DNA of 34,644 bases, from positions 1 to 34,644 of the forward strand of contig NZ_BOCG01000254.1 in the NCBI RefSeq assembly GCF_016587775.1, read 5' to 3'. The stretch is from Lactobacillus nasalidis (GTDB lineage Bacteria > Bacillota > Bacilli > Lactobacillales > Lactobacillaceae). The position numbers and the translations under genes are program-made. Shown one piece after another: positions 1 through 6,167 of the stretch (its first letter is position 1; every line of letters begins with the position of its first letter). The notes below the pieces were generated by a model. That model ran no database searches and was not told where the DNA came from. It saw only the letters and a list, made by a program, of their open reading frames with translations.

Positions 1-464
1 TCGCCACTTTGCGGCTTGCCATGGTGGCCGCCGATGATAGCCGCCACGGTTTCATTTAGACCGGCTTTTTCCAAAATGGCTTCGCCGGCACGCGCGTGTG
101 GAGATTTGCCGCGATTCTGCAGTCGCAGATCATCCAAGCCTTTAAATGATCGCCTAGCCAAACGGTTCAGCAGTTCCTCATCCAGTTGATAATCGTGGTT
201 GTACGACTCTTTTGTTTGGAAGGCTGGAGTCGCTTTGCCAAGATCATGAATGTAGCAAAGAAACATCACCAGTTTTGACATTTCAGCATCACAGATTCTG
301 GTAGTCAAAAAACTCCGCTGCCCGTCACTAAGCCAGGTATTGTAGAGCCAATGACCGACATTCATGGTATCAACCATGTGGGCCACGAGTGGCAGCCACC
401 GCTCATCGCCGTCTTGATTCGATTTCTTTCCCCAAAGAGAAAGTGCATCATCACTCAATTCCAT
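1..464 (-). CDS. cas3: CRISPR-associated helicase/nuclease Cas3, N-terminal part (partial, type I-E)
   Basis: The minus frame is open from the ATG at 464 to the left edge (154 codons), so only the N-terminus is present. It reads as the HD nuclease domain of Cas3. An early His lies in LVAHMVDT, the HD pair in CYIHDLGKATPAFQ, and a later GGHHGKP segment follows. Cas3 is the nuclease-helicase that Cascade recruits to degrade target DNA in type I interference. The start is supported by GAGGAAA six to seven bases upstream. Type I-E is inferred from the sequence character and from the repeat-like element upstream; the Cascade genes are not visible. The upstream region holds a promoter, a perfect palindrome and two short repeats that match an upstream crRNA-like element. 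Confidence 0.85.
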   Translation of the reverse strand, partial: MELSDDALSLWGKKSNQDGDERWLPLVAHMVDTMNVGHWLYNTWLSDGQRSFLTTRICDAEMSKLVMFLCYIHDLGKATPAFQTKESYNHDYQLDEELLNRLARRSFKGLDDLRLQNRGKSPHARAGEAILEKAGLNETVAAIIGGHHGKPQSG

Positions 465-481
465 TTTACAGTTTCCTCATT
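464..481 (-). promoter_or_regulatory. Proximal copy of an 18-bp repeat covering the cas3 RBS; candidate Cascade/CreR target
   Basis: On the minus strand it reads AATGAGGAAACTGTAAAA and contains the cas3 Shine-Dalgarno. An identical copy lies at 597-614. The core at 468-479 (TGAGGAAACTGT) matches the first 12 nt of the spacer of the repeat-flanked RNA at 672-792 (TGAGGACACTGT) at 11 of 12 positions. AAA precedes it, which suits an AA-type PAM. A bound Cascade here could act as a roadblock and hide the RBS. The regulatory role is inference. Confidence 0.55.
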
Positions 482-498
482 TTGTAATAAAATGTCAC

Positions 499-516
499 TT
501 ACAATTTAAATTGTAA
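499..516. promoter_or_regulatory. Perfect 18-bp palindrome at the cas3 promoter (candidate operator)
   Basis: TTACAATTT is followed by its exact complement AAATTGTAA. The site overlaps the putative -10 hexamer of cas3 (510-515) and lies 35 bp upstream of the start codon. A dyad in this position is typical of a dimeric repressor site, but the regulator is unknown. Confidence 0.5.
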
Positions 517-537
517 CACTTTATCCTTACTTAGCAA
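510..537 (-). promoter_or_regulatory. Putative cas3 promoter
   Basis: Minus-strand TTGCTA (532-537), a 16-bp spacer, then TACAAT (510-515), which would start transcription near 503. A second, weaker candidate lies upstream, with TATAGT at 549-554. No start site has been measured. Confidence 0.4.
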
Positions 538-596
538 ACGCTTTCCTAACTATAAATCACCTATTCCCTTCTACAAAGCACATTCCTAGGGTTATT

Positions 597-614
597 TTTT
601 ACAGTTTCCTCATT
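597..614 (-). promoter_or_regulatory. Distal copy of the 18-bp repeat upstream of cas3; second candidate CreR target
   Basis: Identical to 464-481. Its core at 601-612 again matches the 5' end of the spacer at 11 of 12 positions and is preceded by CAA, keeping the AA at the PAM position. The flanks of the two copies differ, so the conservation is confined to the segment that would pair with the guide. Confidence 0.5.
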
Positions 615-671
615 GCGAAAATATTGCTAACCCTAGCTAGAATTGTATCACCACATTTTTTCTTCTGCAAC

Positions 672-792
672 AATAAAAAAGCCCTGACTGCTAAAAATCA
701 GCCAGGGTTCCCCCACATACGTGGGGAAGAATACATTATTAGCCCTAAAGGCACAGTGTCCTCAGGGTCACCCTCATTTGCATGAGGAACTA
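672..792 (-). ncRNA. CreR-like Cas-regulating RNA: two degenerate I-E repeats, one spacer
   Basis: Read on the minus strand, repeat-like unit 1 (765-792) has a perfect CCTCAT/ATGAGG stem with a GCAA loop and ends GGGTGACCC. The spacer (735-764) is 30 nt. Repeat-like unit 2 (705-734) has a CCCCAC/GTGGGG stem. Their starts are 60 nt apart, the pitch of a type I-E array. Unit 1 carries paired changes that keep the stem. A terminator stem begins inside unit 2, so the predicted RNA is only about 120 nt. The spacer starts TGAGGACACTGT and matches two sites upstream of cas3. Known CreR RNAs share this layout (divergent repeats, one guide partly complementary to a cas promoter) and direct Cascade to repress cas genes. 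An old, decayed mini-array is the alternative, but the target matches argue against it. Confidence 0.7.
673..707 (-). terminator. Rho-independent terminator of the CreR-like RNA
   Basis: Minus-strand stem CCCTGGCTG (699-707) with CAGTCAGGG (682-690), loop ATTTTTAG, then CTTTTTTATT. One GU pair occurs in RNA. The 5' arm shares its first bases with the end of repeat-like unit 2, so the transcript stops directly after the second repeat. Confidence 0.8.
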
Positions 793-797
793 AAGTA

Positions 798-803
798 AGT
801 ATA
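798..803 (-). promoter_or_regulatory. Extended -10 promoter of the CreR-like RNA
   Basis: Minus-strand TGCTATACT is an extended -10 (TATACT at 798-803 with TG one base upstream). No good -35 is seen. Transcription would start within a few bases of the first repeat-like unit, which suits a short dedicated RNA gene. Confidence 0.5.
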
Positions 804-814
804 GCATACATACC

Positions 815-1017
815 GCTTGTTATTTAATGCTAATAAATAACGAATGATATTGAATAGCAGTGCATCCCAACATTGCATAAACATCAGCATTTTGATCAAA
901 GCACCACTTGACGTGACAGACGTGTCTGCAGTAACGACTTCCCCTCTGTTGCAAACTTAAATCGATGTTAGGCTGACGCCGATGCAAAAAAGATTACCAA
1001 TATCATTAGTGAACAGA
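815..1017. other. Intergenic stretch with no supported gene
   Basis: Between the CreR-like promoter and the flavoprotein terminator I see no frame with a credible start and ribosome binding site. A minus frame is open for several dozen codons but its ATGs lack an RBS and it runs into the RNA gene. CAGAC-GT-GTCTG forms a short dyad near 930-941. The stretch may be decayed sequence. Confidence 0.4.
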
Positions 1018-1060
1018 AAAAGTGCATCCCTATGACTGTTTTAGTCAAGGATGCACTTTT
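1018..1060. terminator. Bidirectional terminator downstream of the flavoprotein gene
   Basis: A 12-bp perfect stem AAAAGTGCATCC (1018-1029) with GGATGCACTTTT (1049-1060), extended inside by TGACT/AGTCA around GTTTT. A T-run lies on each side, so it can stop the minus-strand flavoprotein transcript and any plus-strand transcription. Confidence 0.85.
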
Positions 1061-1127
1061 GTACTATTTGATTGACTTTTTATCAACTGAACGTAAAGTC
1101 AATGATTACTATTTTTCCTAACAATTC

Positions 1128-3245
1128 TTATTCTCTGCTTACCTTGGCGGCATGTTCACCTGCAATCTTGCCGGAAGTAAAGGTCCAGGCCTGAGCCTGA
1201 CCGCCCCACGGCGTATATGCTTCGCCATCGCGGTTTTCAACGCCTTCGGAGTCCTGGCCAACGGCAAAGACATTTTCAATAGGAGTACCGTCTTTGCGCA
1301 AGACGTTCATGTTCTTGTCAACGTCAAGGCCGCCACAAGTTGCGTAAGCATATCCGCAAGCTTCAAAGATATAGTAAGTCTTGTCTGGATCACCTAATGA
1401 CTTGGTCAAGACAGCTTCATCCATGCCGAGTTGCTCAGCTAATTCTTTTGGCGTGCCCTTCCAAACATCCCCATGCTTGATCCCTTCATCGATAATCTTT
1501 GGCATGCCCTTAATTGGAACGCCAGCTTCCGGAACCTTGCCTTGGTCAAGCAAAATGATCATCACTTTAGAAGTGGTCTCAGACAAGCCTTCTTTTTGGA
1601 TCTTGTCCAAGTCTTCTTGAGTATACGCATCGAAGTAGTGGAAACCTGGCGCGTAGGCAACGCCGACAGTGATTTCCGCGTCCTTCGTGCCGCTTTCGTC
1701 CTTGCTGCCTAAAAGTTTGCCAGTTTCATCCAGCTGCTTGGCATCAGAAGTTATGGCAAGCGCGGACAAGGTAGCCTTTTGCTCTGGAGTCAAGGAGTCA
1801 TCGCGAATAATGTTTGGCACTTGGGTGATGTGAATCATTGGCAAAGTGCCTAAAGCATAGGTATTGCCGCCAACGCTCCGCCCCATTTGAATGCCAGTCC
1901 CAGTTGCAGTCAGTGAGCCAAAGACATGAGCAGTGTGGCCGTAGACTTCCTTCATCATTTCTTTGTTGCCAATGAAACCGCCACTGGCTAAAATTACGGT
2001 CTTGCCATAGATATTGTAAGTCGTTCCATCATATGACTTAGCGCTGACGCCAATAACTTTGCCATTTTCGTCAGTCAAAAACTTTTGCGCGCGAAGCTCT
2101 AATTGATAATCATTCGCTGGATTCATCGCTTTGGCCTTATCAAGGGCGTTTTGGTATTGGTCAATATGAACTGCTTCAGAAATCGTGTACCACTTGCCGC
2201 TGTTAGAACCGTAAATGATCCATTCTTTCTTCCAGTCCGGACGGACAAATGAAGGCAGAAAACCTGCAGGGCCGCCTAACCCTGCGCCATCGAAGTTAAA
2301 GTCAAACTTGTCCATGTAATAGTCTAATGCCGGACCGTCTTGATCAATTGCTTCTTCAATAACATCCTTCTTGACATCAGTCTTAACATATTCCATCCAA
2401 GTCTTGAGCAGGTCGTCACGGTCAATATTGTCTTTGCCGTCGTTGTATTTAGCAGAAAGATTCTTGGAGTTGACAACCATTGGACCGGAGGTCAAAACTG
2501 AGTTGCCGCCGATTTCGCCTGAACCCTCGATGCCAAAAACTTTCGCCCCATTGTCCGCGGCAGAGCAATAGCTCAGAATGCCGGAACCGCCAAGACCTAC
2601 GACAATAACATCGTAGCCTTTCTTTTCAACGACGTCGTGCTTTTTGGCAACTGGAGTATGCCATTCATCGGCATTGCCGCCAGCATCGTTGATCGCTTTT
2701 TCCGCAATGGACTTGATGGCGCCGGAAGATACGCTGGCACCAGTTACGACATCAGTATCGAGTGATTGATTCTTCAACAATCTTGGAATAAATTTGCTTT
2801 CCACAACGCCAAACCAAGGTGAAGTCTGTGAGTCGCCTTCATCAGTGATCTTAATGCTCTTAATCTTGCCATCTGCAAATTCAACCTGACCGGTCATTGG
2901 CTTATGCAAGTTGTAAGAAGGAACGACTTCTTCGTAAACGCCATCCTTAACAGGCGTCTTTTCCCCTTCGGCCTTGCCGCTTGCCTGGTTGATGCAGTCA
3001 TTAACTGCCCGGCGAACGGCGCTGGAAGTTTCAGAAGCGCCGGAAACGGCATCAATGTCAGCTGTTTGATTATCCAAAACTTCTTGTCTCAATTGAGAAA
3101 CGACCGCTGCATTGCGCGAGCTTGTTTCACCGCCCACATCGATCTGGACATCTGTAATCTTGTTTCCCGCAATTACTACAGAAACGTTAACATCCGAGCT
3201 ATGGCCCTGGGCTTTGCTTGTATAGGTACCATCTGTGTATTTCAT
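1128..3245 (-). CDS. Flavin-dependent reductase: two FMN-binding domains plus FAD-binding_2 (fumarate/urocanate reductase family)
   Basis: The 705-aa protein has three parts. Two FMN_bind domains carry flavinylation-like motifs at 65-73 (DAVSGASET) and 165-173 (DVVTGASVS), where ApbE would attach FMN to T73 and S173. A FAD-binding_2 domain starts near residue 212 with the dinucleotide motif VGLGGSG. Relatives reduce fumarate, urocanate, acrylate or similar acceptors using electrons passed from FMN to FAD. There is no signal peptide, so it should be cytoplasmic. The segment aligned with the substrate-binding HHTxGG of fumarate reductases reads YATCGG (634-639), so fumarate may not be the substrate. 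No apbE lies nearby. The ATG at 3245 follows GTGAGG, and the gene is single with its own promoter and terminator. Confidence 0.85.
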   Translation of the reverse strand: MKYTDGTYTSKAQGHSSDVNVSVVIAGNKITDVQIDVGGETSSRNAAVVSQLRQEVLDNQTADIDAVSGASETSSAVRRAVNDCINQASGKAEGEKTPVKDGVYEEVVPSYNLHKPMTGQVEFADGKIKSIKITDEGDSQTSPWFGVVESKFIPRLLKNQSLDTDVVTGASVSSGAIKSIAEKAINDAGGNADEWHTPVAKKHDVVEKKGYDVIVVGLGGSGILSYCSAADNGAKVFGIEGSGEIGGNSVLTSGPMVVNSKNLSAKYNDGKDNIDRDDLLKTWMEYVKTDVKKDVIEEAIDQDGPALDYYMDKFDFNFDGAGLGGPAGFLPSFVRPDWKKEWIIYGSNSGKWYTISEAVHIDQYQNALDKAKAMNPANDYQLELRAQKFLTDENGKVIGVSAKSYDGTTYNIYGKTVILASGGFIGNKEMMKEVYGHTAHVFGSLTATGTGIQMGRSVGGNTYALGTLPMIHITQVPNIIRDDSLTPEQKATLSALAITSDAKQLDETGKLLGSKDESGTKDAEITVGVAYAPGFHYFDAYTQEDLDKIQKEGLSETTSKVMIILLDQGKVPEAGVPIKGMPKIIDEGIKHGDVWKGTPKELAEQLGMDEAVLTKSLGDPDKTYYIFEACGYAYATCGGLDVDKNMNVLRKDGTPIENVFAVGQDSEGVENRDGEAYTPWGGQAQAWTFTSGKIAGEHAAKVSRE

Positions 3246-3271
3246 TTGATTGCCTCACTTTCACTACCTTC

Positions 3272-3277
3272 ATTATA
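3272..3277 (-). promoter_or_regulatory. -10 element of the flavoprotein promoter
   Basis: A perfect minus-strand TATAAT about 27 bp upstream of the start codon. The -35 is poor (CCGTGA at 17 bp), so the promoter is either weak or activated. Confidence 0.5.
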
Positions 3278-3360
3278 CATGTAAACGCTATATCACGGTG
3301 AAACTTGTAATACTTTCCGCTTTTTTGAATTCAAGTCTTTTACTTTGGACGACTTTACAG

Positions 3361-3366
3361 TATAAT
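3361..3366 (+). promoter_or_regulatory. -10 element of the tRNA-Ser promoter
   Basis: A perfect TATAAT 12 bp upstream of the mature 5' end of the tRNA. The -35 region (TTTTAC at 17 bp) is weak. Confidence 0.5.
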
Positions 3367-3378
3367 AGTAAATGTTCT

Positions 3379-3467
3379 GGAGAGTTGGCAGAGTGGTAAT
3401 GCAGCGGACTCGAAATCCGCCGAACCAATGTTGAATTGGCGCGCAGGTTCAAATCCTGTACTCTCCT
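3379..3467 (+). tRNA. tRNA-Ser(CGA)
   Basis: Acceptor GGAGAGT (3379-3385) pairs with ACTCTCC (3460-3466). The anticodon stem GCGGA/TCCGC encloses CTCGAAA, giving anticodon CGA for UCG. There is a long variable arm CCAAT/ATTGG, as expected for a class II tRNA, and a T arm GCAGG-TTCAAAT-CCTGT. CCA is not encoded. The base at the discriminator position is T rather than the usual G; the prophage boundary falls at this 3' end, so that base may be phage-derived. Confidence 0.93.
3449..3465. other. Probable phage attachment core in the tRNA-Ser 3' end
   Basis: The prophage lysis genes end a few hundred bases from the tRNA 3' end, so integration at the tRNA is likely. From memory, phage mv4 uses the 3' end of L. 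delbrueckii tRNA-Ser(CGA) with a 17-bp core equal to this T-arm/acceptor segment. The matching core at the other end of the prophage would be outside the window, so the boundary is inferred. Confidence 0.6.
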
Positions 3468-3515
3468 TAAAATGTGGCTTTTAATCATTGATATATCAAC
3501 ATTTTCAAGAGATTT

Positions 3516-3536
3516 CGGGAACCAAACGGGAACCAA
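3516..3536 (+). repeat. Two direct copies of CGGGAACCAA, candidate integrase arm-type sites
   Basis: CGGGAACCAA occurs at 3516-3525 and 3527-3536, 11 bp apart (one helical turn), about 50 bp inside the prophage from the tRNA. Short direct repeats flanking the core are usual arm-binding sites of tyrosine integrases. The role is inferred from position. Confidence 0.5.
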
Positions 3537-3541
3537 GCTCT

Positions 3542-3581
3542 AAAAAAGCAGTAAGTAGTTTCAGCTACTGACTGCTTTTTT
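3542..3581. terminator. Bidirectional terminator near the attachment site
   Basis: Stem AAAAAAGCAGT (3542-3552) with ACTGCTTTTTT (3571-3581), continued by AGTAG/CTACT after one mismatch. T-runs on both sides insulate the tRNA from the phage late operon. Confidence 0.85.
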
Positions 3582-3603
3582 ATTTTTATTTTAAACCAAA
3601 AAC

Positions 3604-3633
3604 AAGCCTAGCTCCGCAATGGGAGCTAGGCTT
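3604..3633 (-). terminator. Terminator at the end of the phage late operon
   Basis: A 12-bp perfect stem, AAGCCTAGCTCC with GGAGCTAGGCTT, followed on the minus strand by GTTTTTGG. It lies directly after the last late gene. Confidence 0.8.
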
Positions 3634-3645
3634 GATCTGTTATTG

Positions 3646-3975
3646 TTATTGAATTGACTGAACTAACGTAATGGTTGCATAGCCGACAGTTGGATAGATG
3701 GTAATGCCATCTTCTGTTGTCTGCCAGAGCTCGACGTTGTACGTCCCGGCCGACAAGCCGGTCAGATTACCAGAGCTGGCAAACAAAGTACCGTCGTCGT
3801 TGACACTAGTAGCCAAAGTCGCAACTTGCTTATGATTTGCATCCCCGACTTTAACTACTACTCCGCTCGTGTCGGCGAAACTTTGAGTCTGACCATCCTC
3901 AACTGCTGTCAGCGCAAAGTCGTGAGCAGTATCCCCAACCTTTACCGTGTCATAATCAATTGTCAAAGTATTCAT
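3646..3975 (-). CDS. Small Ig-like/BppU N-terminal-like phage protein after the endolysin
   Basis: The protein has 109 aa with no signal peptide or membrane segment. Its pattern resembles the N-terminal beta-sandwich of baseplate upper proteins (BppU_N/DUF2479): an opening strand (VKVGDTAHDFALTAVEDG), a middle VVVKVG strand, and a closing LSAGTYNVELWQTTEDG then YATITLVQ. The start follows AAGAAGGTG and lies one base after the endolysin stop, so the two are co-translated. Such domains usually belong to receptor-binding or baseplate proteins, but here the domain stands alone at the very end of the late operon. Function unknown; fold assignment by eye. Confidence 0.55.
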   Translation of the reverse strand: MNTLTIDYDTVKVGDTAHDFALTAVEDGQTQSFADTSGVVVKVGDANHKQVATLATSVNDDGTLFASSGNLTGLSAGTYNVELWQTTEDGITIYPTVGYATITLVQSIQ

Positions 3976-3976
3976 A

Positions 3977-4876
3977 CTACACCTTCTTTAAGTAGCTAGC
4001 CGGTGCCCACTGCTGATCGGTGCCCAGCTTGTACCAGGTCTCACCTTTCATGGTTTTCTTATCCCAAACCTGCCAGCGGGAATTAGTCTTAATATATTTA
4101 CCTGTAAGATGTCCGCTACCGTCACGAAGGGCAATTTTCCAGCTAGGATTTCCATTGATCACCGGAGCGTAGACAACAAACAGTGGCTTGCTAGGCTTGG
4201 CTACCTTCTTAGGCGCTTCCTTCTTGGCTTCTTTTGTCGCTGTCTTGGATGTGCTGTACATGTCGATCAGCATCACATTGCCGTCGACACCCATCCCCTT
4301 CCAGTTACTCGTGAACTGCCAGATGGCGATCCCGTCCATTGACGGAAAATAGCCAAAATTGGCGGTAGACACAGCCGACATTGTAGGATAGGAAGCTACC
4401 CACAGGCAAGTACCGTAGCGCTTGACCACTTGACTGGTGTCGATGGCTGACCGCATTAGGGATGCACCAGAGTACAAACCTACCTTATATCCTGCCTTAT
4501 GGCATACGTCCATAAACGCCAAGATTGCCCTGGTGTTGGCCGACTTGGATCCAGTCACGCAATTGTAGGTGTTGCCTTCCCAATCTAAGAAAATCATCCG
4601 CTTTTTGCTGATGTTGACCTTGGCAGCGTAGTTCAAAAAATACTTGGCTTCAGCCTTAGCTTGAGCCACACTGCTGCCAAAGTTGGCAAAGTGATAGGCG
4701 TGAGTAAAGCAATGGTTAGCTCTTGAGCTGGCTACTTGAGCCCGCGCCTTGGGATTAAAATAGTTAGTCCCTTCTGTGAGCTTAACCACCACAAAACTTG
4801 CCCCGGCAGTATGATAACTGCCCAAGCTCGTTGGCTGGTAGGCGGCTACATCTACGCCGTATCTTCTAGTTGCCAT
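3977..4876 (-). CDS. Endolysin: GH25 muramidase with C-terminal SH3-like wall-binding domain
   Basis: The 299-aa lysin cleaves peptidoglycan glycan strands at the end of infection. Residues 1 to about 195 form a GH25 domain: GVDVAAYQ near the N-terminus supplies an early Asp (D9), and FLDWEGN holds the Asp/Glu pair (D98, E100). A Lys/Ala-rich linker follows (about 210-230). The C-terminal 70 residues look like an SH3-type binding domain (ALRDGSG, WQVWDKK, GETWYKLG, WAPASYL). There is no signal peptide, so release needs the holin encoded upstream. The start overlaps the holin end by 11 bp and is preceded by AAGAAGG. Confidence 0.93.
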   Translation of the reverse strand: MATRRYGVDVAAYQPTSLGSYHTAGASFVVVKLTEGTNYFNPKARAQVASSRANHCFTHAYHFANFGSSVAQAKAEAKYFLNYAAKVNISKKRMIFLDWEGNTYNCVTGSKSANTRAILAFMDVCHKAGYKVGLYSGASLMRSAIDTSQVVKRYGTCLWVASYPTMSAVSTANFGYFPSMDGIAIWQFTSNWKGMGVDGNVMLIDMYSTSKTATKEAKKEAPKKVAKPSKPLFVVYAPVINGNPSWKIALRDGSGHLTGKYIKTNSRWQVWDKKTMKGETWYKLGTDQQWAPASYLKKV

Positions 4877-5291
4877 TTACTTCACCTTCTTTTGCAGCTA
4901 CTGGTGCATCGTCCATAACTTGCCCAGCATCCCCAACATTTTGGCTTGAATTATCCTTATTCTCGGTATCTTCATGGTCGAAGTTAGCAGCAGACCAAGC
5001 TGCCTGGATTGCACCATAAACCGTTGATTCGGTGATATCTGTGACCCCCTTCTTGCGCAGTTGTTCAGTAATCACCTCAGCAGCATATTCGCGCTTTTGA
5101 GCCCCGGTCATGCCCGTATACTCCGCTTCGTTAACGGCCCATACAGCGAGCTTTCCGACCGTATCGATTGCCTTGCCAGTAGCAGTCTTAGTATCAATTT
5201 TGGCCCGGTTATGGGTGTAAAAACTGGCAATTGCCGCCAGTGCGATAGTCCCTACCGCAAAAATAACATCGAACCAATCTTTGGCTGTCAT
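4866..5291 (-). CDS. Holin, LLH family
   Basis: The 141-aa protein has one N-terminal membrane segment (about residues 8-26, VIFAVGTIALAAIASFY), then an amphipathic region (TVGKLAVWAVNEAEYTGMTGAQKREYAAEVI) and an acidic polar tail. This is the layout of the LL-H holin family (Phage_holin_6_1), whose type member is from an L. delbrueckii phage. It permeabilises the membrane so that the endolysin reaches the wall. The ATG overlaps the upstream stop (ATGA), and the endolysin follows directly, as in a lysis cassette. Confidence 0.85.
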   Translation of the reverse strand: MTAKDWFDVIFAVGTIALAAIASFYTHNRAKIDTKTATGKAIDTVGKLAVWAVNEAEYTGMTGAQKREYAAEVITEQLRKKGVTDITESTVYGAIQAAWSAANFDHEDTENKDNSSQNVGDAGQVMDDAPVAAKEGEVNGN

Positions 5292-5596
5292 TCTTTTTTC
5301 TCCTTTTCATCAAAAAGAGCACCCGACGTGGGTGCTCCAGCAGTGAATTTGCGCAGCTCAATTATTTCCTTCTGCAGCTTGCTGATTTCTCGCTCCTTAC
5401 TTGCTACCATTTTGCGGTAGCGGTCCAGGTCCTCAGATAGCCGCGTATTCTCGTCATTAAGCCTAGTAAACTCATCCTGCTTTTGCTCTTTCTCATTTTT
5501 TGCTTGACTCAGCCGATAAGAGGCCCAATACATCAACAACGTCGGTAAAAGTGGCACAAACTTGGTCAAGATGTCTTTCCAGTCGATATGTACCAC
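5288..5596 (-). CDS. Small membrane-anchored coiled-coil protein of the lysis cassette
   Basis: The 102-aa protein has a short hydrophobic N-terminus (FVPLLPTLLMYWASYRLS, about residues 13-30) and then a long charged heptad region to about residue 85 that is probably a coiled coil. It overlaps the holin gene by four bases, so it may work with it, for example as a second holin or a lysis regulator; that is inference from position. The start is GTG, just after the upstream stop, with no well-spaced RBS, so translation is probably coupled. Confidence 0.65.
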   Translation of the reverse strand: MVHIDWKDILTKFVPLLPTLLMYWASYRLSQAKNEKEQKQDEFTRLNDENTRLSEDLDRYRKMVASKEREISKLQKEIIELRKFTAGAPTSGALFDEKEKKE

Positions 5597-5601
5597 CCTC
5601 T

Positions 5602-6033
5602 CTAGTCGTTAGTACTGGATCTCCTTGTTGGACTTGACTTCGCCATGTACAGGGTAATCAAGAGCATAATGAACTCCGACAGACCGCTCATGTACATATG
5701 TGGAGTTCCGGCTGGCACAAACAAGCCATGCATCAGCTCGGTCATGCTTAACAAGGCATAGTAGGCACTGGCTGTAGGGATGAGCATTCTGTTTGCTCTA
5801 ATTGACTTGTCGTTAGCCAGTGACCACCAGATCATTCCAGCACCAGTACAAATACCAATAAATCCCACAATGGGATCATTCTCGATTGCCGTGATCCATG
5901 CAGGCCAAGGGGGCCAGAAGAAGTAACGGTGATGCGTTAGTAAAATCAGGCCAGTTGCTACAAGGTCAAGCCCAACAATTGCATGCAGCGGATCAGTCAG
6001 CAGATTGACTGCTGCTTTCTTCAGTTTGCCCAT
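5602..6033 (-). CDS. Polytopic membrane protein of unknown function
   Basis: The 143-aa protein has several hydrophobic segments (around AIVGLDLVATGLILLTH, DPIVGFIGICTGAGMIWWSL, SAYYALLSMTELMHGLFV and EFIMLLITLYMA), suggesting four membrane helices. The start at 6033 is chosen over a longer frame (6090) because AAAGGAGG lies six bases upstream. The N-terminus overlaps the 3' end of the small coiled-coil gene by about 40 bp. It sits between the tail-fibre region and the lysis cassette. I do not recognise the family; a holin-like or superinfection-exclusion role is possible but unsupported. Confidence 0.6.
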   Translation of the reverse strand: MGKLKKAAVNLLTDPLHAIVGLDLVATGLILLTHHRYFFWPPWPAWITAIENDPIVGFIGICTGAGMIWWSLANDKSIRANRMLIPTASAYYALLSMTELMHGLFVPAGTPHMYMSGLSEFIMLLITLYMAKSSPTRRSSTND

Positions 6034-6157
6034 CGCTGGCCTCCTTTGCCTTGGCTTCCAGGTCCAGGATGTGGGCCTTAAGCTGGGCATTTTCGACAGT
6101 CAAATTCTTGATCTGGTCAACTAAAACGCTGATGTAGTTTTCTGACGAAATTTGCAT
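5993..6157 (-). CDS. 54-aa coiled-coil protein
   Basis: Read directly from the sequence: an ATG at 6157 with GGAGGTAA just upstream, and a TGA at 5993-5995. The first two thirds (MQISSENYISVLVDQIKNLT then VENAQLKAHILDLEAKAKEA) form a leucine/isoleucine heptad helix; the tail is Ser/Glu/Gln rich. It overlaps the next gene in a different frame. Many siphoviruses carry a short gene here, between fibre and lysis genes, but I cannot assign a function. Confidence 0.65.
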   Translation of the reverse strand: MQISSENYISVLVDQIKNLTVENAQLKAHILDLEAKAKEASDGQTEESSSQSAD

Positions 6158-6167
6158 TGTTTACCTC

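Noticed and set aside
705-792. Functional CRISPR array
   Set aside because: Only two repeats, each different from the other, and a terminator immediately after; better explained as a CreR-like RNA gene.
815-1017. Decayed gene upstream of the CreR-like RNA
   Set aside because: A minus frame is open for several dozen codons but has no RBS and no recognisable motif.
3288-3536. An 82-codon minus frame across the tRNA-Ser
   Set aside because: It is antisense to the tRNA, has no good RBS, and its start region is the CGGGAACCAA repeats of the attachment site.
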